A stretch of DNA of 64,000 bases from assembly GCF_964186625.1 (NCBI RefSeq), contig NZ_OZ075109.1, positions 1-64,000 on the forward strand, in the 5' to 3' direction. Positions within the stretch are counted from its first letter, which is position 1; the number at the start of each line of letters is the position of its first letter. This document shows, one piece after another, positions 19,719 through 29,816 of this stretch. The DNA comes from Asticcacaulis sp. MM231 (GTDB lineage Bacteria > Pseudomonadota > Alphaproteobacteria > Caulobacterales > Caulobacteraceae). The position numbers and the translations under genes were made by a program. The notes under the pieces were generated by a model that was not told where the DNA came from, searched no databases, and was given only the letters and a program-made list of their open reading frames with translations.

Positions 19719-20618
19719 ATGCGCATTCTTGTTACCGGAAAGAATGGTCAGGTCGATACGGCCCTACAGGTCCTCGGCGATCAGCTAGGGCTTGAGATCA
19801 TCCGCATCGGGCGACCTGAGGTCGATCTCGCGCAAATTGCAACCCTCGAAGACACTGTCCGCAACGGCCGCCCGGACGCTATAATCTCTTCGGCAGCCTA
19901 TACGGCTGTGGATAAAGCTGAGACGGAAGCTGAATTAGCGCAGTCAATCAATGGCGACGCGCCCGGCGAACTGGCCAGGCTGGCCAAAGAACTCAACATT
20001 CCTATCCTTCACCTGTCGACGGACTATGTATTCGCCGGTGACAAAGACGGCGTTTATAATGAGAATGACGCGCCCGCACCAGTAAGCGTTTATGGCAGGA
20101 CCAAGCTGTCCGGTGAGGAGCAGATTGCCGCACAAACTGACAATTATGTCATCCTACGCACGGCCTGGGTTTATTCGCCCTATGGCAACAATTTCGTCAA
20201 AACCATGCTACGTCTGGGCGAAACGCGCGATCAGATCAATGTCGTCGCTGACCAGCATGGCTGCCCGACCTATGCGCCGGAAATTGCCCGTGTGGTGTTG
20301 GCCATTGCTCAGCAGGTGGCTATAGATGAAGATCCGACCTTGCGGGGTATCTTCCATCTGACAGGACAGGGCGAAACGACCTGGGCTGGGTTCGCCAAGG
20401 CGATCTTTGAAGGCTCAGGCAACAGAGGCGGTAAAAAGGTCCAGGTTCAACCAATTCCCAGCAGCGACTATCCAACACCGGCCAAACGCCCGACAAATTC
20501 CCGTCTCAGTGGCGAAAAGCTAGATAAAACCTATGGATTGGTGCTCGATCCATGGCGGATTTCGCTGGATTCCTGCCTTGACCACCTTATAACACTACAA
20601 AATCCAACGGAGGGTTAG
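19719..20618 (+). CDS. rfbD: dTDP-4-dehydrorhamnose reductase
   Basis: This 299-residue enzyme performs the last step of dTDP-L-rhamnose synthesis, NAD(P)H reduction of the 4-keto group. [23 protein letters not shown] (catalytic Tyr-Lys), and [18 protein letters not shown] are typical. The nucleotide-binding loop reads [10 protein letters not shown] (7-16), where the third glycine of GxxGxxG, usual in the GQLG/GQVG context, is Asp13. The rest of the protein looks intact, so cofactor binding may be altered and not lost. It is tightly packed between rfbB and rfbA (3 and 2 bases). Confidence 0.93.
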   Translation: MRILVTGKNGQVDTALQVLGDQLGLEIIRIGRPEVDLAQIATLEDTVRNGRPDAIISSAAYTAVDKAETEAELAQSINGDAPGELARLAKELNIPILHLSTDYVFAGDKDGVYNENDAPAPVSVYGRTKLSGEEQIAAQTDNYVILRTAWVYSPYGNNFVKTMLRLGETRDQINVVADQHGCPTYAPEIARVVLAIAQQVAIDEDPTLRGIFHLTGQGETTWAGFAKAIFEGSGNRGGKKVQVQPIPSSDYPTPAKRPTNSRLSGEKLDKTYGLVLDPWRISLDSCLDHLITLQNPTEG

Positions 20619-20620
20619 CG

Positions 20621-21490
20621 ATGAAGGGCATTATTCTTGCCGGAGGCAGCGGCTCGCGCCTGCACCCTATGACGATTGGCGTCTCGAAGCAGATGATGCC
20701 AGTTTACGACAAGCCGATGATCTATTATCCGCTGTCGACTCTGATGATGGCGGGAATACGCGATATCCTGATCATTTCCACGCCGCATGACCTGCCGCTC
20801 TTCCAAAAACTGCTCGGCTCCGGTGAGCAATGGGGCATCAACCTTAACTACGCCGAACAACCGACGCCAGACGGGCTGGCGCAAGCCTACATTATCGGCG
20901 CCGATTTCGTCGGCAAGGAACCTTCGTGCCTTATCCTCGGTGATAATATCTATTACGGTCCGTCCCTCTCGACCTTTCTTGAAGAGGCTGCCGGCATAAC
21001 CGCTGGGGCCAGCGTCTTCGCATACCAGGTCTCGGACCCAGAGCGTTACGGCGTGGTCGAATTCGACGACAATTTCAAGGCGTTGTCAGTTGAAGAAAAG
21101 CCTCTAAAGCCCCGCTCGAACTGGGCTATTACCGGCCTCTATTTCTACGATCATCAGGTTGTAGATATCGCCGCCAATCTCAAGCCTTCATTGCGTGGTG
21201 AGTATGAAATCACTGATGTCAACCGAGCCTATCTTGAGCGTGGTGAACTGAGTGTGCAGCCGATCGGCCGGGGTTATGCTTGGCTCGATACAGGCACACC
21301 CGATAGTCTACTCGACGCTGCCGAATTTGTCCGCGTCCTGGAAAAGCGTCAAGGTTTCAAGATTGCCTGCCCGGAAGAAGTGGCGTGGCGAAGAGGTTTT
21401 ATCGATGATCGCGCACTTGAGGCCCTTGCCGTCAAATTGGGCAAGAGCGATTATGGCCAATACTTGAAAAAATGCCTGAGCAACAGCTAG
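20621..21490 (+). CDS. rfbA: Glucose-1-phosphate thymidylyltransferase
   Basis: This 289-residue enzyme forms dTDP-glucose, the first step of the rhamnose pathway. The signature [11 protein letters not shown] (9-19, Ser in place of the usual Thr), [44 protein letters not shown] and [11 protein letters not shown] are all present. Its last 19 bases overlap the start of the downstream glycosyltransferase in another frame, so rhamnose supply and glycan assembly are expressed together. Confidence 0.95.
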   Translation: MKGIILAGGSGSRLHPMTIGVSKQMMPVYDKPMIYYPLSTLMMAGIRDILIISTPHDLPLFQKLLGSGEQWGINLNYAEQPTPDGLAQAYIIGADFVGKEPSCLILGDNIYYGPSLSTFLEEAAGITAGASVFAYQVSDPERYGVVEFDDNFKALSVEEKPLKPRSNWAITGLYFYDHQVVDIAANLKPSLRGEYEITDVNRAYLERGELSVQPIGRGYAWLDTGTPDSLLDAAEFVRVLEKRQGFKIACPEEVAWRRGFIDDRALEALAVKLGKSDYGQYLKKCLSNS

Positions 21491-23238
21491 CCCTCCAGGC
21501 ATTGTCTCCCGGCCGGACATTCCGAGCGGTACGTGGCTGGTATCGGTTCCGCGTTCTTACCCAATCCTCGGTCGCGGTCTTCACTCTGCAAGACCATCAA
21601 CAACCGGCCTTCGTTGAAATTACTGCAACTTGGCAGAAGCCAGGCCATGCCAAGATCGCGGCCGGCGACTACGTCCTAACGCTGCGCAAGAGTGACGATA
21701 ACGCAACCGTTTCGATTGAAAGGATGGACCATTTTGAACTCGTCGTATTTTTCGCCCGCGAGACCTTAAAACGGATAAAGCTGGGGACATCGCCGCTGGC
21801 CCTTCTGCGTCATGCGCGACGCGCCCTGAAGGCATCAGAGGATTATGGACAGGTCGCTGAGCTACCCGTATCGCAAGCGCTCTCGCATCACGCACCTCCT
21901 GGGAAATTGTCGCGCGCATACTTCGACCGGCTAAATTTACCTCAAGACATCGCATTGGCGATCCACCCTCGAATATATATCGACATTACCTCGCCGGGTG
22001 AATCTGCAATGCGTTCACTGGCTTTACAAACCTATGTTCATTTCACAGTCGACCCCGTATTGCGGAGCACATGTCAATACGTTCTGGCTTTGCCAGGTGA
22101 TGCATGGTTGGGCGTAAACGCACTCGCCATCATGGCTGCCACGGGTTTGCAAACAGATGCCAAGGTTGTTTATGCAGATGTTTTCATCGGTGAGACACCC
22201 ACGTTCAGTTTTGCATTTGACAAGCGCCTACATACGCACGCCGACATGCTCTCAGATCTTGTTATGGTCGCGCGTCCGCTCGACGATAATGACGGCGATC
22301 TCACGGGCCTTACCTGGCAAGATATATCCCGCATAAGCCTGCCACTTGCCCAATATAACCATCCATTCAATAGCCTTAACACTGGAAAACGTCAGATTGC
22401 TTGTAACTGCGCCCGTTCAGACGCAAGGGTGAGCTGCATCATTCCGACGCGCGATAGAGCTGGATTACTGGCAAACATTGCGCGAGGTCTTCTTGATGAA
22501 AGCGAGAGCGTAGAAGACATTATAGTGGTAGACAACGGATCGATTGAACCAGAAACACATACGCTTTTTGAGCGCTTGCGGTCGCGAGGCGTAAAAATAG
22601 TGCGCGACGATGGCGACTTCAACTTTTCCAGACTGTGTAATTTGGGAGCAGCTCACGCCGAAAGTCCAATTTTGGCGTTCATCAATAATGATATTGAGGT
22701 GGCACGCAGCGATTGGTTGAGCCAAATGGCACGGCAGGCCCTGCAACCCGATGTCGGCGCCGTTGGAACTCGCCTGTTATACAAGGATGGCAGCCTGCAG
22801 CACGGTGGCGTAGCTCTTGGCATGTTTGGGCACAGCGGCCATTTGTTTCGTCGTTGGCCCCGCGAAAGCTGGCAAACCATACCCAGTCTAATCTATGCCA
22901 GTTCCCGTTCCGCCGTCACCGGTGCTGTTCTCGTGATTGAGGCATCGAAGTTCCACCGGGTCGGGGGCTTCGACAGTCTTCATTTTCCCGTCACCCTGAA
23001 CGACGTCGATCTCTGCCTTCGCCTGAATGAGGCTGGCTTTGGATGTGTTTATGAACCGGCTGGAGAAGCTTACCACCTCGAAGGTGTTTCTCGTGGAGAT
23101 GACATGAGTTCCGAAAAGCAGGCGCGACGTAATGCTGAGCTTCGTCATTTTATCCGAAAATGGAATAAGGCTATTGAAGCGGAACTATGGTTCTCCCCAG
23201 CTTTGTCACGCACTCATGAAAACATCCGTATTCTTTAA
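21472..23238 (+). CDS. GT2 glycosyltransferase with degenerate first domain
   Basis: This 588-residue cytoplasmic protein's C-terminal half is a family 2 GT-A glycosyltransferase: [14 protein letters not shown] at about 322, VVDNGS at about 357, FINNDIEVA (DxD-type metal site) and [15 protein letters not shown]. The region ~180-290 ([19 protein letters not shown]) resembles the first GT2 domain of two-domain rhamnosyl/fucosyl-type transferases, but its DED-type motif is lost. It has the same layout as the protein at 48780. It is translationally tied to rfbA (19-base overlap), so a rhamnosyltransferase role is reasonable but unproven. From here the DNA turns more AT-rich. Confidence 0.85.
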   Translation: MPEQQLALQALSPGRTFRAVRGWYRFRVLTQSSVAVFTLQDHQQPAFVEITATWQKPGHAKIAAGDYVLTLRKSDDNATVSIERMDHFELVVFFARETLKRIKLGTSPLALLRHARRALKASEDYGQVAELPVSQALSHHAPPGKLSRAYFDRLNLPQDIALAIHPRIYIDITSPGESAMRSLALQTYVHFTVDPVLRSTCQYVLALPGDAWLGVNALAIMAATGLQTDAKVVYADVFIGETPTFSFAFDKRLHTHADMLSDLVMVARPLDDNDGDLTGLTWQDISRISLPLAQYNHPFNSLNTGKRQIACNCARSDARVSCIIPTRDRAGLLANIARGLLDESESVEDIIVVDNGSIEPETHTLFERLRSRGVKIVRDDGDFNFSRLCNLGAAHAESPILAFINNDIEVARSDWLSQMARQALQPDVGAVGTRLLYKDGSLQHGGVALGMFGHSGHLFRRWPRESWQTIPSLIYASSRSAVTGAVLVIEASKFHRVGGFDSLHFPVTLNDVDLCLRLNEAGFGCVYEPAGEAYHLEGVSRGDDMSSEKQARRNAELRHFIRKWNKAIEAELWFSPALSRTHENIRIL

Positions 23239-23247
23239 ACTGGGAGC

Positions 23248-25146
23248 TTAATGCTCATCATAAACATGGCGGATGAATTCTGACACATATTTATCCAATG
23301 AAGCCTGTCGACTTTTATTATGCGACAAATCCACGACGCGGTTTTCGCAATACCAGTTGAAAAAACCTTCATAAGTTACTCCATCTGCACCTGCATCTGA
23401 AATGCACCGTTCCCACATCACGTCGAGTGTTTCAGGTGACACATGACAGGTCACGCAGTCGTACGAGGCCGCTCCAAAGGTAAATATTGGCTTATTGTAA
23501 AGCATGGCCTCAAAGACCGCACCGCTGTTCACTGTAACTAGAAGCTTACAGTTAGGCAAAACCTTTTGCATAGGGGCTGAAGTTACGAATACAGTCTCGT
23601 CTGACAGGTTATCTATGAATGGACCTATATTTGATCGAGGGTTAATCAGAAGAACACGTAAGCCTTTCTTCCGAGCAAACGCAGCCACTGCGGCTATCGC
23701 ATCGACCTGGTCAATATGGGAATGCGTTCGAACATTCTTACTGGTATCATCCTGTAACAGGAAACCAATGTCGTAGGTCTCAGACGCAGAGGTACCCTCC
23801 GTAGCCGCAAGCTTTGTAAATTCCCCAATGCCGAGTTTTTTCTGCGACCGGACAAATGTCTTGTATTTGCCATGGTAATCGACAGCTATTGACACTGGAT
23901 ATGAAGGTAAATTTATTCCTTCAGAATCTAGCCTGACCAACCAAGGAAGATAGTCATGATGACAGTTAATAACAGGTATAGCTAGGCCTGCCAATTGCGT
24001 ATCGGTGCCTTGAGCTACTACGGCAAAGTCGCCACTCTTTCCGTTTAGATATTCTGCTGTAATCTGCCAATTGGGCAGTTCACTGATCTCCATCCTTATG
24101 CCGCGCCTTTCAAAACAATTCACCATGTAAACAGCAAACTCTTTCATTTTGAGTTTATCCGCCAAATCGCCGCCATCTATCGCCGGCGCCAGATCGGGCT
24201 CATGCGACTGAAGAGGCAAATCTAGACGTGGCAAAAACAAGGTCCCGGACTTCGGCAGGCTTGCCCGTAATTGTGGCCGCCCCTCATAAAACAGGTTGAC
24301 CTTTCCGTCTGGGCTGTGCAGTGCGGCACGGTTAAGGACATGCTTAGCCGCCACTTTTTCTAGCGCCGAAGTCCCGAGTATCTTTTGAAGTGACGCAAAA
24401 GGTTCGAGGAACTCCTTGCTGTCTCCCTTTGCCGACCAAATGATGGAATTGAGCTTATAAAGCTGGAAATCAGCGTACTTTGATTTGATGCTGCCAATCC
24501 GTACCTGGCCGTTCAGTTCCAGCATCAACTGGTAGAGCGCCAGTTGATCTACGAACCAAACTGGCTCACCAGAAGAAAAATTTTCCCGCAGGCGTGTTGC
24601 CAGTGCCTCTGCAAATAGCCTCGCAGCGATCGTTGGAAAAAAGATGACGACCCCGGCAGCCACCTTCAGGTGCTCAGGTCGACCGTTGACCTCCTCATCA
24701 CGTCGCACGAGGCCCACATCAGAATCAGGGCGACAAAAATTCATGTCAATCGGATTAATAAATACCAAATCTGCGTCTAAGCACAAAACAGGACATGCGC
24801 TGTCACGCATCAATTGAGATGCGATGATAAATCGAGCCGATGCAAAGTAGGCTCTTTGCGACGGCAAGCTCATGTCTTGCAAGTCGAGATTGACCTCGTA
24901 GGAAATGGAGACTGACGTCGAGGCGACGCTTTCCGCAAGGCGTTGGCAAAAATCTAAATCGCCTTTCTGGGGGTTGATGACGTGTAGGACGAAATCATAC
25001 CCCGGGGAGAACAGATCCAGGCTCCGCAGCAAAGCCGGCAAATATTTTAGATAGAGACGATCACATGCGGTTAGAATAGTCAGAGGTGAAGTGAAAAGCT
25101 TCTCAGACTTAATGTGCCACATATGTTTAAATACCATGTTTGCCAT
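23248..25146 (-). CDS. Two-domain glycan protein: GT8-like N-terminus, KpsC/S-like C-terminus
   Basis: This 632-residue protein is not recognised as one known family. Residues ~15-240 look like a GT-A glycosyltransferase: LTILTACDRLYLKYLPALL, CLDADLVFINP (DxD) and DQLALYQLML. Residues ~400-600 resemble the capsule-synthesis KpsC/KpsS domain: DIGFLLQDDTS, LLINPRSN, LVTVNSGAVFEAMLYNKPI and FGAASYDCVT. The last motif recurs in the divergent neighbour (NSGSGMEALL, FGHAEYDCVT). KpsC and KpsS are Kdo transferases in ABC-exported capsules, so a Kdo-transfer role is possible, but this is an inference from short motifs. Confidence 0.75.
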   Translation of the reverse strand: MANMVFKHMWHIKSEKLFTSPLTILTACDRLYLKYLPALLRSLDLFSPGYDFVLHVINPQKGDLDFCQRLAESVASTSVSISYEVNLDLQDMSLPSQRAYFASARFIIASQLMRDSACPVLCLDADLVFINPIDMNFCRPDSDVGLVRRDEEVNGRPEHLKVAAGVVIFFPTIAARLFAEALATRLRENFSSGEPVWFVDQLALYQLMLELNGQVRIGSIKSKYADFQLYKLNSIIWSAKGDSKEFLEPFASLQKILGTSALEKVAAKHVLNRAALHSPDGKVNLFYEGRPQLRASLPKSGTLFLPRLDLPLQSHEPDLAPAIDGGDLADKLKMKEFAVYMVNCFERRGIRMEISELPNWQITAEYLNGKSGDFAVVAQGTDTQLAGLAIPVINCHHDYLPWLVRLDSEGINLPSYPVSIAVDYHGKYKTFVRSQKKLGIGEFTKLAATEGTSASETYDIGFLLQDDTSKNVRTHSHIDQVDAIAAVAAFARKKGLRVLLINPRSNIGPFIDNLSDETVFVTSAPMQKVLPNCKLLVTVNSGAVFEAMLYNKPIFTFGAASYDCVTCHVSPETLDVMWERCISDAGADGVTYEGFFNWYCENRVVDLSHNKSRQASLDKYVSEFIRHVYDEH

Positions 25147-25382
25147 CGTTACCTGTCACCCGCGATGACAATCGGTCGTATGATCGGAACATACGCTCGT
25201 TTTTATTAGTCGGCTTTTGCCTAATTTCCAAGCCCGGCATGGCTTGTAACAATCATCAATGCTGCAGATATAGCCGCCTAAAATCAACACATCTCTTATT
25301 CGTGTATATGTTGAAATTTCTAATTTTAAATATAATTGTCGAAATATGCTTAGATTACGACAAGCTAAGGAGCCAGATTACA

Positions 25383-26354
25383 TTGAACAGACGAATCTTT
25401 ATCGCACGCCCTCGATTGGATTGCTCCTTCAAGCCTGGTCCAATACCTGATAGTGTGACCGCGCCTTCCAGCCCGATATTAAAGCAGTTCGGCCAATTTA
25501 TTGATGGCATCGAGCTCTACCACTATTCGGCAGGCGATGTCGTTACCACTGTTTGTAAACCGTTATGGCAATTTAGTTTCGATGAAATGGCGAACGCGTG
25601 TTTGCTTTATGATCGAGTATATTTTCCCCATAAGCTGAGAAGTCAGTTTCCAATCGGGGATAACGCCTTTTTCTACAAGAACGCACCCTTAAACGGCTAT
25701 TTTACCGCCGACCCGGACGGTTGGGGCGCTTCTCTTTCGTTTTTGCCGCCTGCCCTTGAACGAGGCGAAAAGGCCAATCACACGTTCAACTTCCTGAAGG
25801 CAAAGATTACAGAAAATGAATCGATCTTCGCACAGCCCGCACAAGGCGCACCGCCTGCAAGCTCACCCTACGACCTATTTATATGTCAGCTTCCACATGA
25901 CGAAACCATCAAATTTCACTCGCAGGTAAGCGTGGAGGATGCTTTGACAACAACATTGCTTTACGCGCGTGAAACTGGACGGACCCTCGTTGTAAAAGGC
26001 CATCCAGCCAATCCAAAATCAATGCTGCCCCTGCAAAAACTGACCCTGGCCAATGCCAATGCCAAATGGGTAGATCACATTTCCATCCACACCTGCTTCG
26101 CTGGTGCTGAAAGAGTATTCCTCGTCAACTCCGGCTCAGGTATGGAAGCCCTGCTTCATGACACGCTCGTGGTTCGCTTTGGACACGCTGAATACGATTG
26201 CGTCACTCCACAATCCGCACCTAACGTGGCAGACCTCACGCGAGTGGCCGAATGGCACCATGATCGGGAAGATTACGCTGCGTTTTTGCATGCCTATTTA
26301 CAAAGATGCATAAAGCTAGGGGACGTGAACAGTTATGCGCGCGTCTTGTCGTGA
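25383..26354 (+). CDS. KpsC/S-like capsule-type glycan protein
   Basis: This protein has about 323 residues. The C-terminal half reads FICQLPHDETIKFHS, RTLVVKGHPANP, ERVFLVNSGSGMEALL and VVRFGHAEYDCVT. This is the pattern of the capsule polysaccharide synthesis (KpsC/KpsS-like) domain, and it matches the C-terminal domain of the divergent gene at 23248-25146. The frame stays open back to 25140, but the extra N terminus looks random. TTG 25383 has AAGGAG 10 bases upstream (25367-25372) and is my preferred start. The 3' end overlaps the convergent pyruvyltransferase pseudogene by 22 bases. The 236 bp before it are AT-rich and likely hold divergent promoters. Confidence 0.7.
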   Translation: MNRRIFIARPRLDCSFKPGPIPDSVTAPSSPILKQFGQFIDGIELYHYSAGDVVTTVCKPLWQFSFDEMANACLLYDRVYFPHKLRSQFPIGDNAFFYKNAPLNGYFTADPDGWGASLSFLPPALERGEKANHTFNFLKAKITENESIFAQPAQGAPPASSPYDLFICQLPHDETIKFHSQVSVEDALTTTLLYARETGRTLVVKGHPANPKSMLPLQKLTLANANAKWVDHISIHTCFAGAERVFLVNSGSGMEALLHDTLVVRFGHAEYDCVTPQSAPNVADLTRVAEWHHDREDYAAFLHAYLQRCIKLGDVNSYARVLS

Positions 26355-27114
26355 AGGGCCTTGACCTCTTCAAAAAAAGCAAGGTTAGCAGCACGACATT
26401 CCGCCAGCGCTTCGGGATAGGCACGCGTGAGTGCTGAAAAACGTTTCCATTCATCGGCGCGGCAAACGACCGGAAAATGCTTGAAACGATACATTTTCGA
26501 CATATTGGGGATTGCAATGACGCGCTTGCCTAACAGAGTTGCCCAGTAGGCACCATGGTAAGAATTGGTAATCACAGTTTCGCCCGAGGCAAGAAAAGCC
26601 AGAACTGCGTCAATATCGTTGCCGTCATTGCTAAGACGAGGCGTGCCATTCAGCGGTATGGGGATACGCTTATGTTCATAAATGACCACTTCATGCTGTA
26701 CGACGTAAGGCTTGTCCAACTGAGGCAACATACAGCTAGCACAGGGGACCCAACGATATTCGGTACCAAAATCCCGCACTCCCACAAGATCAAACGCTTT
26801 CAAATAATCCGGCAAGGCCCCCTCGAAGGGGTTAACGAAGCCACCTTTGCGATCGACATTTTCCGACTCACCGATGCCCCAGGCGACGAACTCATCAAAG
26901 CAGGGCGCGTGTCGGCAACGCGCTGCATATGACCATGAAACGTTTTAGCAATGAGCCCCCCCCCTCCCAACACGACATGTGACATCTCGGATCCTGAGTC
27001 AAAATCCAGAATATCGATGGTGGACGCTGCACCAAGTTGGAAATAGCGCATCGGTGAACAGTACCAATCGCCCACATTCGTTGCGTCCGTTCGAAATACT
27101 TGCATCAAACTCAT
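26333..27114 (-). pseudogene. Polysaccharide pyruvyltransferase, frameshifted
   Basis: Two adjacent minus-strand frames are halves of one protein. The 5' half (27114 to about 26902) has ATNVGDWYCSPMRYF and VVLGGGGLIAK, the N-terminal signatures of the CsaB/pyruvyltransferase family. The 3' half has VGVRDFGTE, WVPCASCMLP, VITNSYHGAYWATLLGKRV and IPNMSKMYRFKH. The 5' frame runs into nonsense after RVADTRP. The alternative frame continues CFDEFVAWGIGESENVDRKG and joins smoothly to the 3' half. The lesion maps to about 26900-26905 and looks like one missing base. Repaired, the protein would be about 260 residues and would add pyruvate ketals to a sugar. A sequencing error cannot be excluded. Confidence 0.82.
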
Positions 27115-27116
27115 GG

Positions 27117-27764
27117 TTATCCCCAATATCCCGCACGATAGAAAATATAAAGCCGTTGCCTAACATCTACTGCAACAATACCCACCAGGCCAAATCCCGA
27201 TACCTCAGCCATGGCAACGAGTTGCGCTGACGTGAGCGCATTGAACCAGCCATGCAATAGACGATCCCGCCCCTCGTCAAGTTCCGAAGGATTGTAGGTC
27301 AGTATAAGTGTCGACCATCGTTGCGCAATCGAGACAAGCAGGGCTGACGGATCATGAATATATTCCAGAACCCCAAGCATGGTGACAACATCTGCCTCGA
27401 CTGCCGGTAGTTCGCCGGCGTTCAGATCGCAGACGAGTGTACGATCGTCACGGGCGACCAAATCACTCGGTAAATAGATACAGCCGGCGGGCAAGGCTGT
27501 TTCTAAATCCATTTTACCGCATCCCAAGTCGAGTACCCTGTCGCCGGCACCGATCATGGCTGCAACGGTTTGCGCACGATCTCTCCAATTGCCATGAAAA
27601 TTATCTGCGAGACTCCAACGCTTCACATCAGAACACCCGGCTTCGATAAGACTTTCCGTGCGCGCCCGTCTGGCACCCTTTTCAAGTTTGGAGTAAGGCT
27701 GGTCTAAATGGTCCTGTTTGCCTATTGCCTGCGGTTCGCGCATATAAATCCTGATCATCATCAA
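27117..27764 (-). CDS. Class I SAM-dependent methyltransferase
   Basis: This 215-residue Rossmann-fold methyltransferase has motif I VLDLGCGK (about 77-84), an acidic residue at the end of strand 2, and VVTMLGVLEYIHDP as motif IV/post-motif with the helix that follows. Nothing indicates a nucleic-acid substrate. It is two bases upstream of the pyruvyltransferase pseudogene on the same strand, so it probably methylates a sugar or carrier in the same glycan pathway (inference). The start could also be one of the next in-frame ATGs (27761, 27758 or 27743). Confidence 0.8.
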   Translation of the reverse strand: MMMIRIYMREPQAIGKQDHLDQPYSKLEKGARRARTESLIEAGCSDVKRWSLADNFHGNWRDRAQTVAAMIGAGDRVLDLGCGKMDLETALPAGCIYLPSDLVARDDRTLVCDLNAGELPAVEADVVTMLGVLEYIHDPSALLVSIAQRWSTLILTYNPSELDEGRDRLLHGWFNALTSAQLVAMAEVSGFGLVGIVAVDVRQRLYIFYRAGYWG

Positions 27765-27986
27765 AGACCCTGGCGCATCCCATCGATACCGAGCCGATTG
27801 CTGTCTTCTGCGGTATTAGCCGAAACCTTCATAAAGCTCAAATCCTACAAACACCCTAAACTTCTGACGATGCGGTATTTTTCAATAATGCAGAGCAACA
27901 AACTTGTTGGACCCTGCTAATCAAGTCTGTTAGAAATGGTGAGACTGCATCACAGATGATACCGTCATGCGTAGACCCAATCATAG

Positions 27987-28000
27987 TTGACTCGAGTCAA
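27987..28000. promoter_or_regulatory. 14-bp perfect palindrome before the GSCFA gene
   Basis: TTGACTCGAGTCAA is self-complementary over all 14 bases and ends 4 bases before the ATG at 28005. Its position over the translation start region suggests an operator or an mRNA structure. No partner copy was found. The rest of 27765-27986 shows no gene. Confidence 0.4.
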
Positions 28001-28004
28001 TTCC

Positions 28005-29063
28005 ATGAACAATCCTTATGACAGCCTGCCGCAAAGGGCCTTCTGGAAGCCAGCGGTGGCGCAAAGAAGTTTGTTTGACATCGGCCCCATCTGGACGCCA
28101 AAGTTCAACATTCAGCCGGATGACAAAGTTGTGACCTTCGGCTCCTGCTTTGCCCAACATATCGGCAATGCATTGCTGACGAGAGGCTATGCGTGGACAA
28201 GCTATGAACTTCCGCCGGAAGGTCTTTCGGAGGTGAACCGCAAATATTTCAATTATAATGTTTTCTCGTGTCGAACGGGCAATATATACACCGCCTCGCT
28301 TCTCCTTCAATGGGTGCGTTGGGCGCTTGAGATCGAATCTGCACCTGCTATAGCCTGGGAACAGGATGGCCGCTTCTACGACCCCTTCAGACCAGCCATC
28401 GAGCCAAACGGGTTTGAGACAAGCGACGAGTTGCTGAAATCCAGAAACTACACAATATCCCAATTTTCCGCAGCGATCCGCGGCGCAGAATATTTCGTTT
28501 TCACCTTAGGATTGACGGAAAGCTGGAAAAACAAGACACATGGCTACGAGTACGCCATCTGCCCTGGTACCGTGGCCGGCGAATTCGACGAGAACGAGCA
28601 TGTATTTGATAACCAACCTTATGAAGCTATCTTTGCATCACTCGTATCAGCGATGGACTTGATACGGGGAATCAATCCCAATCTGAAATTTATACTTACG
28701 GTATCGCCCGTACCACTTACAGCCACAAACTCGGGCAACCACGTTATGGTGGCCACGATGGAATCGAAATCCGTCCTTCGGGCCGTGGCTGGTCGTATCG
28801 CCGCCTTGAGAGCCGATAGTGACTACTTCCCTTCCTATGAAATTATAAACAGCCCAACTTCCAAGGGTACCTTTTTTGAGCCGAATATGCGCAGCGTGAA
28901 CCCATATGGCGTCAATTTCGTCATGGACAATTTCTTTGACTGCTTGAAGCATAGCTTTGGTACGCCCATCTATTCACAAACAAATACACCAAAGTCTCAA
29001 ACAAAGCCCGTGGAACAAGACGTAGTTTGTGAAGAAGAGCTTTTGGGCGCCTTTGGCGCCTGA
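28005..29063 (+). CDS. GSCFA-domain protein
   Basis: This 352-residue protein is defined by TFGSCFAQHIGNAL (GSCFA at 46-50). The GSCFA family is related to SGNH hydrolases, and Ser47 is the likely nucleophile. Other family features are NVFSCRTGNIYTAS, FVFTLGLTESW, FILTVSPVPLTAT and YFPSYEII. The substrate is unknown; in surface-glycan clusters an acyl-transfer or deacylation role is plausible. A TTG at 27987 would add six residues. It is followed 41 bases later by a small SGNH-like gene. A paralog at 47620-48693 has GSCFA at exactly the same residue numbers and also sits beside an SGNH-like gene. Confidence 0.88.
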   Translation: MNNPYDSLPQRAFWKPAVAQRSLFDIGPIWTPKFNIQPDDKVVTFGSCFAQHIGNALLTRGYAWTSYELPPEGLSEVNRKYFNYNVFSCRTGNIYTASLLLQWVRWALEIESAPAIAWEQDGRFYDPFRPAIEPNGFETSDELLKSRNYTISQFSAAIRGAEYFVFTLGLTESWKNKTHGYEYAICPGTVAGEFDENEHVFDNQPYEAIFASLVSAMDLIRGINPNLKFILTVSPVPLTATNSGNHVMVATMESKSVLRAVAGRIAALRADSDYFPSYEIINSPTSKGTFFEPNMRSVNPYGVNFVMDNFFDCLKHSFGTPIYSQTNTPKSQTKPVEQDVVCEEELLGAFGA

Positions 29064-29104
29064 CAACCAGGCGCTCGCCAATTCAAGACAGTAAGAACAT
29101 TTGC

Positions 29105-29797
29105 ATGGAAAAAATTTGCGTCATCGGCAGCAGCTATATGGGGGCTGTTTATAAAGCTTATGAGTTGGATATGCAAAAGTCCGCTCAGGTAGAAATTGAT
29201 TTTTTTGGCAACGGCCGAATGAGCTTTGGGCTGATTGACATTGTGGGCGGCGAGATAAAAAATGCTCGATTTCGCAACAGCAAAAACGCTGCTACGAGCG
29301 TCTATGATGCTTTTTTCATCTATGGCGATATGCTGACCCCGCACGACATGATTGCGACGGAAAAAAAACTCCGTCGCCATGCCTATTCGTCTCAGGTTGT
29401 CGCGTCAGTCAAATCAGACAAAATTAAAGGGACGCAGTCGTGGCAACTTTACAACAAAGTGAAAAACGTAACATCCAAGCCGGTGTATATACTGTCTTCT
29501 AACGTCATGCTCGAAACACCCGCGCTCACGAATGAGAAGCAATATCAATTTGGCGTTAACGCGCTTGAGGAAGTTTTGGGACCTAACACATATCATCCCT
29601 TTCCACGCACCATCTTTTCAGACTGCTTTCAACCTCAGGATATGTATTACAAAGCTTCGGTTTATCTTGATGGAAAGGCCGCAGACCCCAGTCGCCACGC
29701 CAATCACGACATGTGTCACATGAATGAGTTGGGGGGAAAACTTATTTTGGACAGCATGATCTCGCGTCTAGGGCAAAAAAAGCGGCCGTCGCTCTAA
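29105..29797 (+). CDS. Small SGNH-hydrolase-like protein
   Basis: This 230-residue cytoplasmic-looking protein is of unknown function. The start, KICVIGSSYMGAVYKA, places Ser in a GxS turn at the end of the first strand, as in SGNH/GDSL hydrolases. Near the C terminus HDMCHMNELGGKLI offers the Asp-x-x-His pair of block V. Middle blocks are weak (YILSSNVMLE). It follows the GSCFA gene, and the reverse-order pair at 46888-48693 repeats the association. The stop codon lies inside a strong hairpin. Confidence 0.6.
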   Translation: MEKICVIGSSYMGAVYKAYELDMQKSAQVEIDFFGNGRMSFGLIDIVGGEIKNARFRNSKNAATSVYDAFFIYGDMLTPHDMIATEKKLRRHAYSSQVVASVKSDKIKGTQSWQLYNKVKNVTSKPVYILSSNVMLETPALTNEKQYQFGVNALEEVLGPNTYHPFPRTIFSDCFQPQDMYYKASVYLDGKAADPSRHANHDMCHMNELGGKLILDSMISRLGQKKRPSL

Positions 29798-29807
29798 GCG
29801 ACGACCG
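29775..29807 (-). terminator. Terminator for the minus-strand dioxygenase gene
   Basis: A 7-bp stem CGTCGCT (29787-29793) / AGCGACG (29797-29803) with a 3-base loop is extended by CGG/CCG outside one mismatch. On the minus strand it is followed by seven T (29775-29781). It overlaps the stop codon of the convergent SGNH-like gene. Confidence 0.8.
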
Positions 29808-29816
29808 TTTCGTCGT

